Assembly (NCBI GenBank): GCA_036583965.1
Contig: JAZBQD010000019.1
Coordinates: forward strand, 23,377,085-23,441,084
Direction of reading: 5' to 3'
DNA from: Prunella strophiata
Taxonomy: Eukaryota; Chordata; Aves; Passeriformes; Prunellidae
DNA: 64,000 nt
Under the pieces are notes generated by a model. It ran no database searches. It saw only the letters and a program-made list of their open reading frames with translations, and was not told the origin of the DNA. The position numbers were made by a program, and so were the translations under genes. This document shows positions 49,396 through 63,000 of the stretch, one piece after another (the first letter of the stretch is position 1; each line of letters begins with the position of its first letter).

Positions 49396-52300
49396 CTTCT
49401 CAGCTCAGCATTCTTTCTGGGCTTTACAGAGGCAATCAAACTGGTGCTGTCTGTGGGCAAGGGGCCTCTCCAGGTGTTCAGATGTCTAGCAGAAGTGTGG
49501 TGCAGGGGGGAGGGTCTGGTTCTCCACCTGCAGTCTTTCAGGATGACTGACTGAAGCCAGGACCTGTGAGCTTTTGGGAAGAGGCAGGACTCTGGGCTGG
49601 GGCTTGCAGGCTACTGCGAGGCCTCACTGCAGGTAGGCTGGAAAATGCTGTGAAGCAAGAAAGAATTTTAAGGACTTTTTAATGTAAATTAATAATGCAG
49701 TTGGTGCAATCACTTTTCCATCTCATTGTATATTACCTGACTGACTCAGCTTCAGGTACTTGAAAAGCTTGTGCTTCACGGTACTGTCAAGATTAGGTGA
49801 AGCCAGGAGAAGAGAGGGCTTTTGAGTCCTTTACATCTTAAGGATTAAAATCATAACTTTGAAACTTGAGATGATTCTGCAAGATGATTCTGTGTCTAAT
49901 AGGATTTCTGCCTGTAAAATGATGAAACACTTTCCTGGGCTGTACAAGATTTAGCCTGTCCTCAGCCAGCAGAGCATTGGCTGGCTGTGTGTGTTCCACC
50001 ACGTAATTAGGTGGATGTTCTCACATGTGAAACCAGCATCTAGTGTTGATTCTGGCTTTCAGGCCATAAGCACTGGCTAAAGAAGAGAGTGAGTGGTGCA
50101 TGCAATCCTTAGGGATTGCCTCTAACACTGTGTTGGGTCATGGTGTTACTTAAAAGCTCCTGTGGCAACAGAATTGTCTAATGCTGCACTCAGATGAGGG
50201 AGGTTCCATAAAGCAGTGATAACATTATGAATACAGAAACTGAAGTTCCAGTGTCCCCTGAGAATTGCAGAGGCTGTGAGTAGAGCTGCTGGATTTATGG
50301 CCAGGGTATTAAAAGGTGGGTAACTTTGCCAGCAAACTGATACACAGCAAGCCATGTGGACATGCCTTTACATGCCATGACCAGTACAATTCATAAGAAG
50401 GGGGCCAAGTTGAGCCTGGAGTTTTCAGAAACTGTTTGGGTGTGAAGGAGAGTGCTCAGCATGCTGGATTACTTCAGCATGAAGTAAGTTCTAAAGTTCC
50501 AGCTTCTCTTTACAGGACGCATGATATCATCTGGCTGCTCATATTGTCCATCCTGATCTCCAGTTTCTTGTGATTTCTTGGAGTGGTGACAGTGCCCTGT
50601 TGCTGACTCCACAGCCTCCATTTATCCTGGCACTTGGCATGGAGTTGGGGCTCTGAGAGAAATCATGCCCGTGCACTTCATGCTGGAATCCTACATGCCC
50701 CAGCTTGTATATTCAGCAATAGCAAAGAGTTGATATTTTTGGGTCCTTGATTCCGTACACAGCCACTTGACCTGAGGTGTATCATGATGTGCTGCTTGGG
50801 AAAATGGATTTTTGTGCATTCAGTTCCTCTGCTCCACTTGTTTTGCCTCAGTTGTGGAACTACAGAGAATGAATTTCTTCAGATACCTAAATGAGAAAAT
50901 AGGGAAATGATGCTTGATTTGGATAAGATCTGTTCTTACTTTCGTAATGTAATGGCTGAGTTGGTCACTTGAACCAAGCTGTAATTCCTGGTTCCCAGAG
51001 TGAATTACTACATTTTGTATGGTTTGAGCTGTTCTGCTACCATCTTGTGTCTGACTGACCTGGCAGAAAGAGTTTGAATGTGTGACTAGAGGACCTCTAA
51101 AAGGGAAACACTTATGGGAAACAGCTAAGCTGATCAGAACCTCAGCCTGTCTTGGCTTCAACTGTACCATGCAGAATCTAAGATTTAGAATCTTCCTCTT
51201 AAACTCTTTGGTTTTCTCATTGAATGCGTGAGAGACGCTAATCTCTGCTTTCCAGAGCATGAAACTTGATTGTAGGAGAGGAGGTGTTACTGCATGAACG
51301 TGTTCATTTTTAGACATAATTTGCTGTAACTTCTTTGCAGTAAAACAAAACAGCTGTAGCTGAAGTTCACCCAAAATTCCTGATGAGTCATTTCCAGCTA
51401 CCCTTCTGCAGGAATGGAGTGCTACAAAGTGTGCTGAGGTGTGGGCACTTGCACACAGGGTTCGAAATGGGGAGTGAGGCTAAGAGCCAAGGCTCTCCAC
51501 CTTGGTATAAAGCTGCACTGAATACATGCAAAGGAAGTGGAGCTCTTGCAATGTATGAGGGATGGAGAAACTGGAATTGGCCTAAGATTGCTCCAGAGTT
51601 TTCTCTGAGGCACATGAAGGCCAGAGTGAGTTTAGGTGGTTTTGGGGGAGTGACTCTGCATGGCCAAAAGCAAGTTCTTCTCACCCTCTTGAGGTAATTT
51701 TCTGCTAAGCTGTGAGTATGTTGGCCCATGCCCACCCCTTATTTTTGGGATTTGTGCTAACATAATACTGAAGGCCTGTAAACTCTTGCAGTTTTCTCAG
51801 TAAATTTAGAAATCTCATCTCTTACCAGAAGGAACAGCTGTTTGGGGCTTTCTTGTGCTCCAGTAGCTGAAGTGTGAGGTTGCCTTGAGATAAGATAGTG
51901 CTGCTTTTACAGCAGTGGGTGAAGAAATACAAGGATATAAAATTCCCTGCAGTCCTCTTGGAGGAGGATGAAAGTAGCTGTGGGGGTTTCAGGTTTGCCT
52001 GAAGAAGTGGCTTGCTGAATAGAAGCTAGCTCTAGATTTGCAGAGGATTTTATTGCTGGTGTGGAACAGACTCAGACTACCACTTAGGGGAAACTGGCAG
52101 CCTCTTCTTGTCTGTGATTAGAGCAGTCAGCAGGGGTATTCAGCCTTCTCTCTCCTAGGCCCTTTTATATTGGGAACAACATTCAATACACTGGTAGCAA
52201 TTGTCTACATTGCTGAAACTAAAAATTATAGGCCAAAAATGTTGCCTTGGTATCTTATAGTAACACATTGAATGGTTGCCTTTGTGCTCACCCACAGAGA

Positions 52301-52589
52301 GCATCTCGCTGACTGCTGTCTTCTGTGCTGTCCTGTTTCCTTCTGCTTACTCGTTTCCTGTCCATCTTCTCTTCTTTCTCTCCATCTTATTCCCCATCCT
52401 AAGGAGCCTATGGACTCTCTGTGGGCAGATGTTGCATAGCTCCATGCACAATGGGGCCCTGTTTCAACACGGGACCTCCTAGTGCTGCTACACAGAATTG
52501 CTATTCAAACCCACGCCTTAGTTACAGGTAGGGCTGTCAGGGTGCAGGGACTGGGCAGCTGCTGGCTCTTCTAATGAATCTTTTCGGGT

Positions 52590-52810
52590 TTAGAAGACTT
52601 CCATGATATCCTCGCTGCAGCCCAGGTGTGCCGCGCTCCCTGACTCGGCTCCGTGCAGCTTTCCTGGCCGAGCCATGCTGCCCCGGCCCTGGGATGCTCG
52701 GGACAGTCGCCATGCGGCAGCTCTGCTGTGCCGACAGACCCTGGCTGCGGCTGCTTGGCCACCAGAGGGGGACCGGTAGCTCCGGCTCCGTTTAAGAGTG
52801 GCCAACTTCA
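52590..52810. other. GC-rich, CpG-containing patch of unknown role
   Basis: A local rise in GC and CpG in otherwise ordinary sequence, with short ORFs on both strands (about 34-70 residues) of unrecognised, low-complexity composition. Could be an orphan CpG island, an enhancer or a non-coding RNA promoter. Nothing in the ORFs supports a protein. Confidence 0.3.
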
Positions 52811-52874
52811 GCTCTCTTGGAAACAGTGCAGTTTGACTTACAGTTGTCTGGTTTGGTTTTTTTTCTTCTTCTTA

Positions 52875-52902
52875 TTTTTGTTTGTTTGTTTGTTTGTTTT
52901 GT
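52875..52902. repeat. (TTTG)n simple repeat
   Basis: Five to six TTTG units within a T-rich stretch, close to the GC-rich patch. No associated element recognised. Confidence 0.8.
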
Positions 52903-55900
52903 TGTTCAGCAGACCTCTTAATCTACCAAAAAAAATCTTGGCTGGTAGAGTCACTTGCTGTGCTTCTAATCCCCAAACTGGAGTGTGTGAGAAGTGAGCA
53001 TCTAGAAAGCGTCTGCTGGTTCTGCACATGTCCCTGTTGCACCATCCCCCTTGCCCTTTTGTTTTCCAACAGGCAACACATTTAAAATGCATGAAAGGAA
53101 GTTGGATTTACATATGTATGATTAACCTGCAGCATTCTCTCAGGAGACTCAGCACAAATAGCTTAGTAAGAATAATGTGCTTAATACGAGCAAACAACAG
53201 CAGTAACACTAACCAGATTAGATGTGCTCCCTCAGGCTTTGAGACACGGGTTACTCATCAGTATGTGAGGAGAGAGGGAGTTTTAATGTGTGGACCAGGA
53301 AAGCAGAATTGAGCTGGTGCACAGAAAGAGCTGATATTCTCTTTTTAGGACTCATTATAGCATAATGGACTTTTTAAAATTAACTGCAGGCACCTCTAAC
53401 CTTTCCAGAGAGCCTGGGAGAGTGGAAGCTGATGTGAGTTTGGATGAGTTGCAGTAAGTGACTGGAACAGTGCAGTAGCTCCAGGGACAGGAGGGGAAAA
53501 AGGACCCTGTTACCACCCTTGAGGGGGCAACTGTCCTGAAGTGGCCTCTGCCCAGGCCAGTGCCTTCCTCTTTGCATCAGGTTGTTTTTGATAGAGGTGG
53601 CTTGGGCCAGCTAACCTTACACTTAGCAGTGAGTGGTGTCAGTAGGCTGTTGGCAGTGCCTTTGGAAAGTGCTTTAAGAATGTCTTTCTAGGAGTTGGCT
53701 CTGCTGTGCCTCATCCCCTGTGGTTCCTCCTCCTGGGCAGGCCTGAGCTTCATTTCAAGTTTGTTAGTGGCAGAGTGTCAGAGGAGCTGTGAAACAAAGA
53801 CATTACTGAGGTGTAATGCTCTTCATGCTGTGGAGCTAATTCAGGCCTGAAGCTCTGACCTTGACAGGGCTGCTCCCCAGCAGTGTAAGGAGCAGAGGGA
53901 AAGGCACCAGCTCACTCAACAACAGCAGAGGGTTAGAAGGTGGTAAAGAGTCATGGGACTGGTGATGTTGGACTCAAGAGGCATCTTTGCATTCTAGTGC
54001 AGAAATGCTTCTGGGTCAGAAGGTATCTGGACCTTCTGACTGCATTTCTCAGCAGGATCCCTGATTGTTAAGTGCTCAGTTTAGTGCTGGAGGTTTAGGA
54101 TTGCATGAACAGGTAGCCCATGGAGATGGGGAGAGGAACAGAGTTTGATCTGAGGTTGTGGTGTTGAAGTTTTTAAGAGACTGAAGGAAACACATCACTT
54201 CTCATGCCTTTGTCTTGTTGAACAAGGTCAAAGTAGGGGTTGAAAGGCAAAAAGCACGTGGCTAATCAAAACTGTCTGCTCCACATATGGACTGAGGAAA
54301 GCATGAGCTTTCCTGCCTATCCTCCTAAGGGCAGATAAAAGAGTGTGACATGCATGTGGATAATGAAAACATCCATGGCTAAATAAGATTTAAAGCAAAT
54401 AAACCTTCCTGCTTCAGGGCCAAAGGCTGTCTCTGACAGACAGAAGTTAGAAAGAAGGTATTTTTCTGCTTTTCTTGAAGCTGTCCACTGTCCTGTGCTG
54501 GATGCTGACCAGGAGTGTTTGGTAGCTGGTGGCCCTAGGCAGAAAGAAGAAGGTAGAATCTGCTTTAATCCTGTCATAGATATTGTGCTAATTACACTTG
54601 AGTCAATTTAATACATGAGTAAGGAGCAGGCACATCCTTCACAAAACTGGGTGTTAATGTCTTTCCAGAAAACGCCCTCCCATCTAGGGAGGGCCACCCT
54701 CAGCATCCTGCTGGGTGTCTAAGAGGGACTACATGGAGAACTGGCTCTTCCTCCTGCCCTGTAGTCCCAGTGCAGCACTTACCATGTTCCCAGTGGATCA
54801 CCAAATAAGGTGAGAAGTCTTTGACTTTGTTTCCAGAGTGTCTAGGAGGCTGCTGTCAGTCAAATTTCAGTGCTGTTGTTCTGTTCACTGGATAGCTTAT
54901 TTCCTTTTCACTCTGAATTGTTGTATGGTTGTGGGGTGGTGACAAAGCCTGAGCCTGGAAGAGAACTGTGTTGTGGCACTGCATCAGGGAGCCCCACACC
55001 TGTGCTCTTACATGTCCTGGAGCTGGCAAATTCATGGCAAGGAGTGTGCACTGCTCCATGAGGCCAACACCTGCCCCATGCCCTTCTGGAGCTGTGAAGC
55101 CTGCTTGTAGATAGAAGAGTACCTTTTGTCCTCTGGGGTCTCAGCCTAGCACAGGTTTGAGAGCACTCGCCCCAGTTTTCTCTGTCTGCCTTTTGCCTTT
55201 CTAATCAGTCATGGTAATTTACCCTGGCACTGTTTGGCAGGGCCTGTACCTTGGCATCATGAGCAGCCAGGGTCAGCTGTCAGCCTCTGAGCCATGAGCC
55301 TAATGCAACAGAACAGATGTAGGTATTTATTCCAAGTTTTTCCTGGGCAGCAGGATTAAAGTCTCTGTTCTCAGCTGGGGTCGCCGGTGTAGTCACTTCC
55401 CTCTGTTACACAACACCCTATTAAGAAGAACAGCACAAACATGTTCATTGGGATCCCTTCCCCCAACCCTACAGGGCCAAGGAACAAAGGCAAGGGAGGT
55501 TTCCAAAGGCTGAAGAGCTGTCTGGTCCAGGAGCTTTGGGATAATCTTGCCCAGCTATAGCCCTGTGAAAGGGCCCTGCGAGCATGAGCACCAAGCAAAC
55601 AACAGCAGGTGATGAGAAAGCCCAAGGGGTTTCTTGGTGCTAGCAAGGGAGAAGGGGAAGGTGTGGTCCACAGTCTAGACTTGCCTGAGTTCAAAGGTGT
55701 CATGTCCTGAGAAGATCTGTGTCTTCTGATTGCAAAAGTACTGAGAGAGCTTGCTGGAAATGGAGGCAGTGTGCTCTCCACAGATGGTCCTGAAGTGGCT
55801 GGCCACAGAGAGGGACTGCAGAAACCCTTGGTGAGCAGGAGAGGGCTTCCCCAGCAGACCAAAGGGAGCAGTCAAGTCCATGTGAGCGCACGAGGATCTG

Positions 55901-58900
55901 CTGCCTGTGTGCACCAATTACTTGCTTTAGTGACAAAAGACCATAAATGAACAAGAGAGTTAATTAGGTCTGCAGCAGGCGAGGTCTGGAAGCCTGCAGA
56001 GCTGAGAAATTTGGAAAGGGTTCAAAGGCTCAGGGGGAGGAGAAGGCTCTGGAGCTCTGGGTAGCAAAGGTTCTGCTGGTTTTTCCCCTCAGAGAGCACC
56101 AAGAAAAAACATCTTTGACCTGAAGGATGGTCCCCAGGAGGGGGAAAGATCAGCTCCTGGCAGCATCTGTTTCCTCAGGCCTCCAATGAAGGACTTAAAC
56201 AGCTTGTTAATTCACTGCCTGGTACAGCTGCAGACCCTTCATTGCAAGCAAGCCTCCAGGGCAGCATGTGCAGTTGGGAGCCAGCTCCTTCACCGTGGCA
56301 CTCTGCACTGGGTGATCCAGTGAGCTGTCTGCAGGGCTGGGGGGCATACTGCAGCTGTCTGGCTTTATGTCTAGTAAAATACTCACAGCAGGTCCTTTCC
56401 ATCTGCTTTGGCCCAAGAGTGACCCTTGCAAACCTCCTCTCCCTTGCAGTTGCCTCAGCAGATGGTGGGAAGGCAGATGGAAAGAGAAATCTCTGAAGCT
56501 TTAGCAACAGAAAAGTCTGACCTTGTGATACCTCTCACCCCACCACCCACAGGTACTGGGTTCTTGCAGTGCCACCTTAACCCCCTGAGCCATGGTCTCT
56601 GTGTCCCTTCTCCCACCCCCTTGCAGCACCTCCTGCTCTCTTCTCTGGACCTCAGTGGAGGCTCTGGATGGCATCCAGTTGGAAGAAAGCCTGCCCTAGC
56701 TCTGCAAGCAGAGTGGGAAGGGGCAGCCATGTTATGAGGGAAGCTCACAGCACGATAAGTCTTGCTCTGGATGATGTCTTGTTGGGTTTGCTCAGGGTTT
56801 ATGATTTGGGGCTGAGAGTGTTCAGCTGTGGTGAATCACTGCAAACCACTTTGAGCAGCTGGTCTTGGCTACCCCCTCTTGTACCCTGGATGCATAAAGT
56901 CTGCTTTGGGAGCGGGGCAGAGGGTCCTTTCTCTATCTGCAGTTGTGGGGGGCTGCAGGAGGTGAAATGGGACACTTGGCCTGTGGGAACAGTGGAGGAA
57001 GTTCCAGCTCAGCAAGGGTGTTGGGGACAGCTGAGTTGTGTATTGCCTGCCAGACTGCACCAGCTGCTCTGGAGTCAGGACTCAAACCCAAGCTTGGTCA
57101 CTGCTCCAGACTTTTCCTTCACCTCATTTGTTGGTGGCTTCAGATGCAAATTCAGTGGCTGGTACATGGAGGCTTGGTTGGTTTTGCAGGGCTCCTGTCC
57201 AGCTGTCCTCATTCAATCTGCCCCCCTGGTGGGCCTGGCTGGATGTGAGCACTGCAAAGGCCTTGGAGGGAATGTGTAGGGCATCCAGGTTATGGTGCTG
57301 TCCCCTTCCTCTCTGTGTGATGGCAGTGGGTGGCTTGGACAGAGCACAGGCCCTTCCCATAACACTGGTGGTGTCAATGCTTCCAAGTACAACACAGAAG
57401 TGGAAGGTTTGCTCTGCAGAGGCTGTTCACCCCAACACACATTAGTACAACACAGACAGCTCAGGAGAGATGATCCTTCTTCCTGCAAAATAGCCTGTGC
57501 AGGCAGTGTGGACACAGAGCAAGAAAGAGACTGAAAAGAAATAGCAGAATAATGGAGAAAAACTTGGAAAGGTCTCCAGGCCTGCAAATACAAAGATGTC
57601 CAGGGGCCGTGTAGGGGGGCTCCACTGGAGTGTTTGGTACCATGCCCAGCCTGAAGCTCTAGCACCATTTAGTAGGCTGGACCAGCCTTGGCCTCAGTCT
57701 TGTTTGGCTGGATGAAGCAGTTGTCATCATGTCCCAAGTACAGTATCATCATCACTTTTTAATTCCTCCAATGAGGTGTTGCAAACAGATATACATGTGT
57801 TGTAGCTGTAGCTTGGGATTAGACTTGTCTCTGGGGACAGGCAGTGATAAGTGTTAAGAGCTGTTTGGTTCCCAAACTCTTGTGTTTCTGAACTGGTTTC
57901 TAACAAGAGCAGAAGTCACAAAGCTGGGAAAAGGCTCTGTTCCCCACCAGAAAAATCCTATGGTCTGGGAAGGGATGCTAAGCTGGTGATGCCCTCCCAG
58001 CAGCTGGGGTTAATAACCAGTTTCAGGTCATTGGTAGTGTTACCTGACAGCTGCTAATTGGGTTTGGCCTCGTTCAGTGCCTGCCCCTGGGATTTCCTTG
58101 GCAGTTGCAGGGGCAGATGTGGGTCTGTGGACATGGGACCCCTGTGGGAAGAGGCTGCTGTGATAAAGGACCTTCGATGAATAAGAGGATAGGGGGTAGG
58201 AGGAGAAAGTTGCCAAAGCTTTAACTCCAGTGAGTGCAGAGGTTCAGCCTGGTTCAGATGTGCTGGCAGGCAGGGAAGGGCCCTTGGCCAGCCAGGCTGT
58301 TAACAAGCCAGAGGTGAGCTTGGGTGAACAGGACATCAGCACCTGTTGCATAAGTCAGACTTAAAGTGCCAGAGAAAGCCTCCAAGGAGATTAAATGTCT
58401 TAAGTGTCATCAGCTCTGCAGAGATAATGAGAACCAGAAAACAGCAGGAGTAAAATGGCACAGACCTGTGAAAACAGGCTTGTGGGCCTGGGATCATTGT
58501 GATCTGTGCTGACTGCAAGGGCTGGAAGGGAGGGTGGCCATGGGGTAGTCCGGTGTTTATGGAGAGGCTGAAGAGTTAATCCTCCTAAATCTTAGAGGCA
58601 ATCAACTCTGAAAGAAGAAAGTCTTCCTCCCAAGTGATGTTCCCTGCTCCCCAGCCCTGCTTCTTCAGTTGTCTCGAACAGAAAGCAAGAACCTGGGGAA
58701 ACAGCAAGGCTGGATCTGCTGTCACTGTGTTTGCATGGTCAGGGAGAATGAGGCTCCAGGCTTAGCCTCTTGCCCAGCTTGGGGGTTGAGGGAGCCCCTG
58801 GGACTGGAGCCAGGAAGTGCAGCTAAAAGCATGTCTGGGTCCACAGGTGTCACCAAGAGGGGCACCTCCACCTCCTCGGATGGTGACCAAACCCCTTACA

Positions 58901-58934
58901 GCAAAGCTGGGGGATGGCCACCTGTGTTAGAGGT

Positions 58935-59095
58935 CAGAAAAGAGTTAACAATGCTGGAGAAAGTTGCCCAGGGAGGCTGTGGAGCCTCCACCCTGAGAGG
59001 GGTTAAAAAATTCAATGGAATGTGACTCCAGCCTCCTGGCCTAAGCAGGGGATTGGGCCCTTCTCCAGAGGTCACATCCCACCTCAACTAGTCTG
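58935..59095 (+). mobile_element. CR1 LINE 3'-end remnant
   Basis: Degraded CR1 terminus: agttgcccagggaggctgtg, then gagcctccaccctgagaggg, and a later ggtcacatcccacctcaact segment resembling the CR1 end consensus. Confidence 0.6.
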
Positions 59096-60068
59096 TGAGT
59101 GTGTGGGAGAGCACCAGGGAATGATCTCCACTGCCAGGACAACCTGCTTGCTTGGCTGTGACTGAGAGGTTCATAGCTGGCTGAGGCAAGGACAGTAGGA
59201 ACTTCTTTCTCCTTACCTGCACTGTGAAACCAGAGTGATGCAGTCCTTCACCACTCCCTTGCCTATGCCAGTCCTTGCAGGGCTGTGGCTGAGACCTGCA
59301 GGGCAGAGTGCCTTTGGAAGCCATCTGAGCTGGGCCCCACACTGGTAAAAGTGAGTTGGTTGCATGCTTCCCAATGGGAGGCAGGGCTGGAAAGCAGCTG
59401 TGGAAGTTAGGCACCACCTGGCTGGCTTTGGCATTAGGCCTGAGCTGGTGAGGGCAGGGTTATTTCACAAAATAGTGATGAAGTATCTATTTGGGGGGGG
59501 GTTGTTTCCCTAGCTGCCTCCTTGCTGGTGCCCTGAAGGCTTGTGGTAAAGCACAGATGTTTGCACTCACACCTGTGCCTCAGGTGTGTGCCTTCCTCTG
59601 CCCACAAAGTGTCCCCAGGCTTGAGAGAAGCTCTGTGCTGGCTGTGAGATCTCAGGCTGGATTAAGTGGCAAAGGCAAATCCTCAGCTTTGGGAAGAGCA
59701 CACTTGACCTTTGCCTCTACAGAGTTCTGTTCTCCCTTGGGAGGAAGTGTTGGCTCAGCTGCTACACAAAGTGCTGGCTGTCATGAGCAGGACCTGCCTG
59801 CCTCAGGGAGGGAGGGCCTGGGCTGGGGGTCAGATTTGTAGTCAGGGGAGGAGGAAGAGACAACACACCCATTGACCTGCAAGCTTAGAGGTGACCAGCT
59901 CAATTTAATGAGAAATGTGAAGCTGTGCTGCCTCCTCTCTCAGTAAAAATACACCATCTGGAAGGGTCTGGGCAGATGGGCCCACTGGCACATGTGGAAG
60001 CTAAAGGGAATTTTGCTTGGCAAGATCCAAATGGTATTTTGAATCCCATTCCCTTATTTTCCAACCTG

Positions 60069-60089
60069 TTTTTTTTTTTTTTTTTTTTT
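60069..60089. repeat. T21 homopolymer
   Basis: Uninterrupted T run in the gene-poor right part of the window. Simple sequence only. Confidence 0.85.
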
Positions 60090-63000
60090 CTGTTATGTCT
60101 TGCAGTGCCTCTTAACCTGAATTCCTTCTAGCAACTTTGTAGGTTCTCAAGTGCCATGGAAGAAGTATCCAGTAGTAGAACTGGGCCCTGGCATGGACTT
60201 CAGACAATGTTATATGTGCTCAGTGGTAGAAGCAGCTAAGCATGGTGGTTCTCCCTAAGCAGTGACCTGTGTACAGCTCTCACATTAATTCAGGTGTTTT
60301 CTCCTGCCCTTTGTTCTGTGCAATGTGGCTCACTCTAGCACCAGAGGGCCTGGCAAGGTATATGGGCAAACAGAGTGGGTGTGTGGGGTGGTCTCTTTTC
60401 CACTTTTCCCCCAATTTTTTAAAACAAATAAATAGAGACATAGAAATTGAGTGCAAAGCACCATAGAAATGTATTTGTATCTTCATCACTACAGGTACAC
60501 TGTTTGAAGGTTTGGGGTTACCCCTGACTTTCACACCTTTATTTCTCCCCAGGCTCCTCCACTAAATCCTCTTGAATTTGGAGCCACTTTGAATTAGTGA
60601 CTCTAAAAAGGTAGTTCAATATTACTGAGAGCATGTGAGTTTGGGAGGGTAGTTATTCACTGGGGTGGAGCTGATGGAAGAATCTATGTTTGCCCCAGTC
60701 TCCAAATGGCTCAGTGGTCTCCAACAGTGCTCAGCCACTATGTTAGCAGAGTGGTTCCTCTTTCAGGGGTGGTGAGACCATAGAGTGGTGGTCAGCACTG
60801 CAGGACAGGAATGTTGCCTTCACCTGCAGGTGGACTGTCAAATTGGAACGAGATGAGAGGATTATTAATCAGCTGCTGATTAACTTTGGCCCAGACCATC
60901 TGAAGATCTTGTGGGAAACAACCACCACATTACCACAGCTCTCCTGCCCTATCAGCTTTACAGGTTGTGTGTCTCTTGCCTCTGTCACTCACACCCCAAA
61001 GCATCAGGCCTGTGTTTCTGTTGGTGTGGGATGACTGGAAAGAGACCAAAATCTGTAGAGTATGTTACTGCACACTTATGTGGGAGGTCTGTTGTTAGCA
61101 CTGGTGTGAGTGCTGCACATCTGAGAAACAAATCTGATGAGAGGGGCTGTGCCTGTGAAACACCCAGGGCAGTGGGGCCCGTTCCTCCTTTAGATCTGCT
61201 TGGTGCTGACAAACCCATTAGTGGCAGCTTGGTGCTGCTGCTGATCAGGACTTTGCTGAGAGCAAAAGCCCTGGAGCCTGTTGGCAGCTGAGCTTTGCAC
61301 AGGACCAAGCTGGTGGAGTCAGCTGCCCCTCCCAACCCATATGGTGCAGATTCCCAATCCATTTTCTGAGCACGTGGAGTTTCTGGAGACGTTTGGCTGC
61401 AGCCTAGGCTTGGTGTAGCTGCGTCAGCGGGTTCTGGGGTGGGAAGGGCACTGGATTTCACTTCCCTGTTTCCTTCCTAGAGCCTTGCTGACACAGCTTC
61501 CTGGACCACTAGGTCAGGAAGGGGCAGTTCAGTTTCTAGCGGAAGGTGGGAGGGAGGAGAACCTCAGCCCAACCTGCATGAGGCGTGAGAAGGGCACCAA
61601 AGCATCCTTGTAGCCCAGCTGCTTCCTCCACTAAAGCGACCAGACAGAGTTTCTGCCATACTCAGACTGTTTGGAAACATGTTGATAAACTTCCAAATGT
61701 CTATTTTACAATCCAGATGTGCTAGTCTTGGCTGTAAACCCTCATCTGAAGAACAGGTGTGCTATAATGTTTCTAGCAGTGGCTCTGAAGCCAGCTGGAG
61801 GCTTGAACTGAGCAGGGGCCAAGGGGCTGATGCCATATAGGATATGGATACTGGGGCAGAAACAGGTGAGGCAGAGAGCTGTAGGTCAGCTGTAGTTCAC
61901 ATCAACTCAGAGTCAGACTGTGAGGGAAGAAAGGGACTCAGCCACCAGGCTCTGCTTAGCAGCACTGGAAGAGGCTGCCCTGCTTGTATGGGTAACACAG
62001 ATGTATCCCTGGGGTGCATTGGCCTTGCTTGGATCTGTCCTGGTGAGGAGGCAGAGGGACAGAGCTGGCCACCAGCCTCTGTGATTTCTCTTGACATCCC
62101 CAGGAGCTCTGTGGTCTGGGAGGCACTGCAGGTCAGAGGCTGGCATTGCCATGGGAACTGGAATAAGTGGGGTAACTGCTTCCTTGGGCCAAATTTCACA
62201 TGCCCTTTTGTCCTGACAAGCAGGTGTTCCTTCTGGGCTGGGAAAGGTGTCTTGCTGGGCCTAGATCTGGTTTCTGAAAGCTGTGCTGGGGAGAAGCACA
62301 GTCCCAGTGGAAGGACTGGTGGCACCAGTCCTCTGGTGTGGGAAGGACAGCCAGCCCTAGGTGCAGGCTGACAGGAAGCTTGTGGATGGAGGGGATGAGG
62401 CAGGGCACAAGGTGCTGATGCCACACCACTCAGTTACACATGGTGTCTGTGAACTCAGACACGAGGTCTGTGCTGATAGCCTATTGTTCTACTGCCCAGA
62501 TCCCCAAACCTGCTCTCACACAGGATTTTAGCTCCACTCTTACCTCTCAGTGATTTGTGTAGCCTAAAGCTTTTGTCAGTGATGTTCATACCCTCCACAG
62601 CTCCCACAGATCCAGCCAAACTTGAAGGGAAGCAGAGCCTGACTGAGAGCAAGCTGCCATAGGAGCAGCTGCCTTAGCTGAAAGTGGGCAGCAAGGTCAG
62701 GGTGACTCAGGCCAGGGGCCATATGGGTCCCATCTCCTCGTGGAACAAGAAACCAAAGTGGCACTGAGAGGGATCCCCAGAGCCAGCACCTTTCCTGCCA
62801 CCTGGGGTGGCCCTGGCCATGCTCTGTGCCCAGCCAGGAGCATTCAGCATCCCCATGTCCCTTACAGTGGGCATAAGGCTAGCTAGTGCTGTTGCTTCAT
62901 CTGCTCCCAGACTGCACTCCTGGCTGGGGAAGAACTTTCCTGCTCTGTAGCCCTGCCTGCCTTCCTCCTGAGCCTCTGGGCAGGAGCTGCCCAGCTTGCA

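Noticed and set aside
51383..51735. Overlapping ORFs of about 100-115 residues on both strands
   Set aside because: Both strands are open over the same stretch with no homology, as expected by chance.
55371..55862. Minus-strand ORF of 163 residues with a hydrophobic C-terminal part
   Set aside because: No recognisable family, no splice context, and composition typical of chance ORFs; I would not call a gene.
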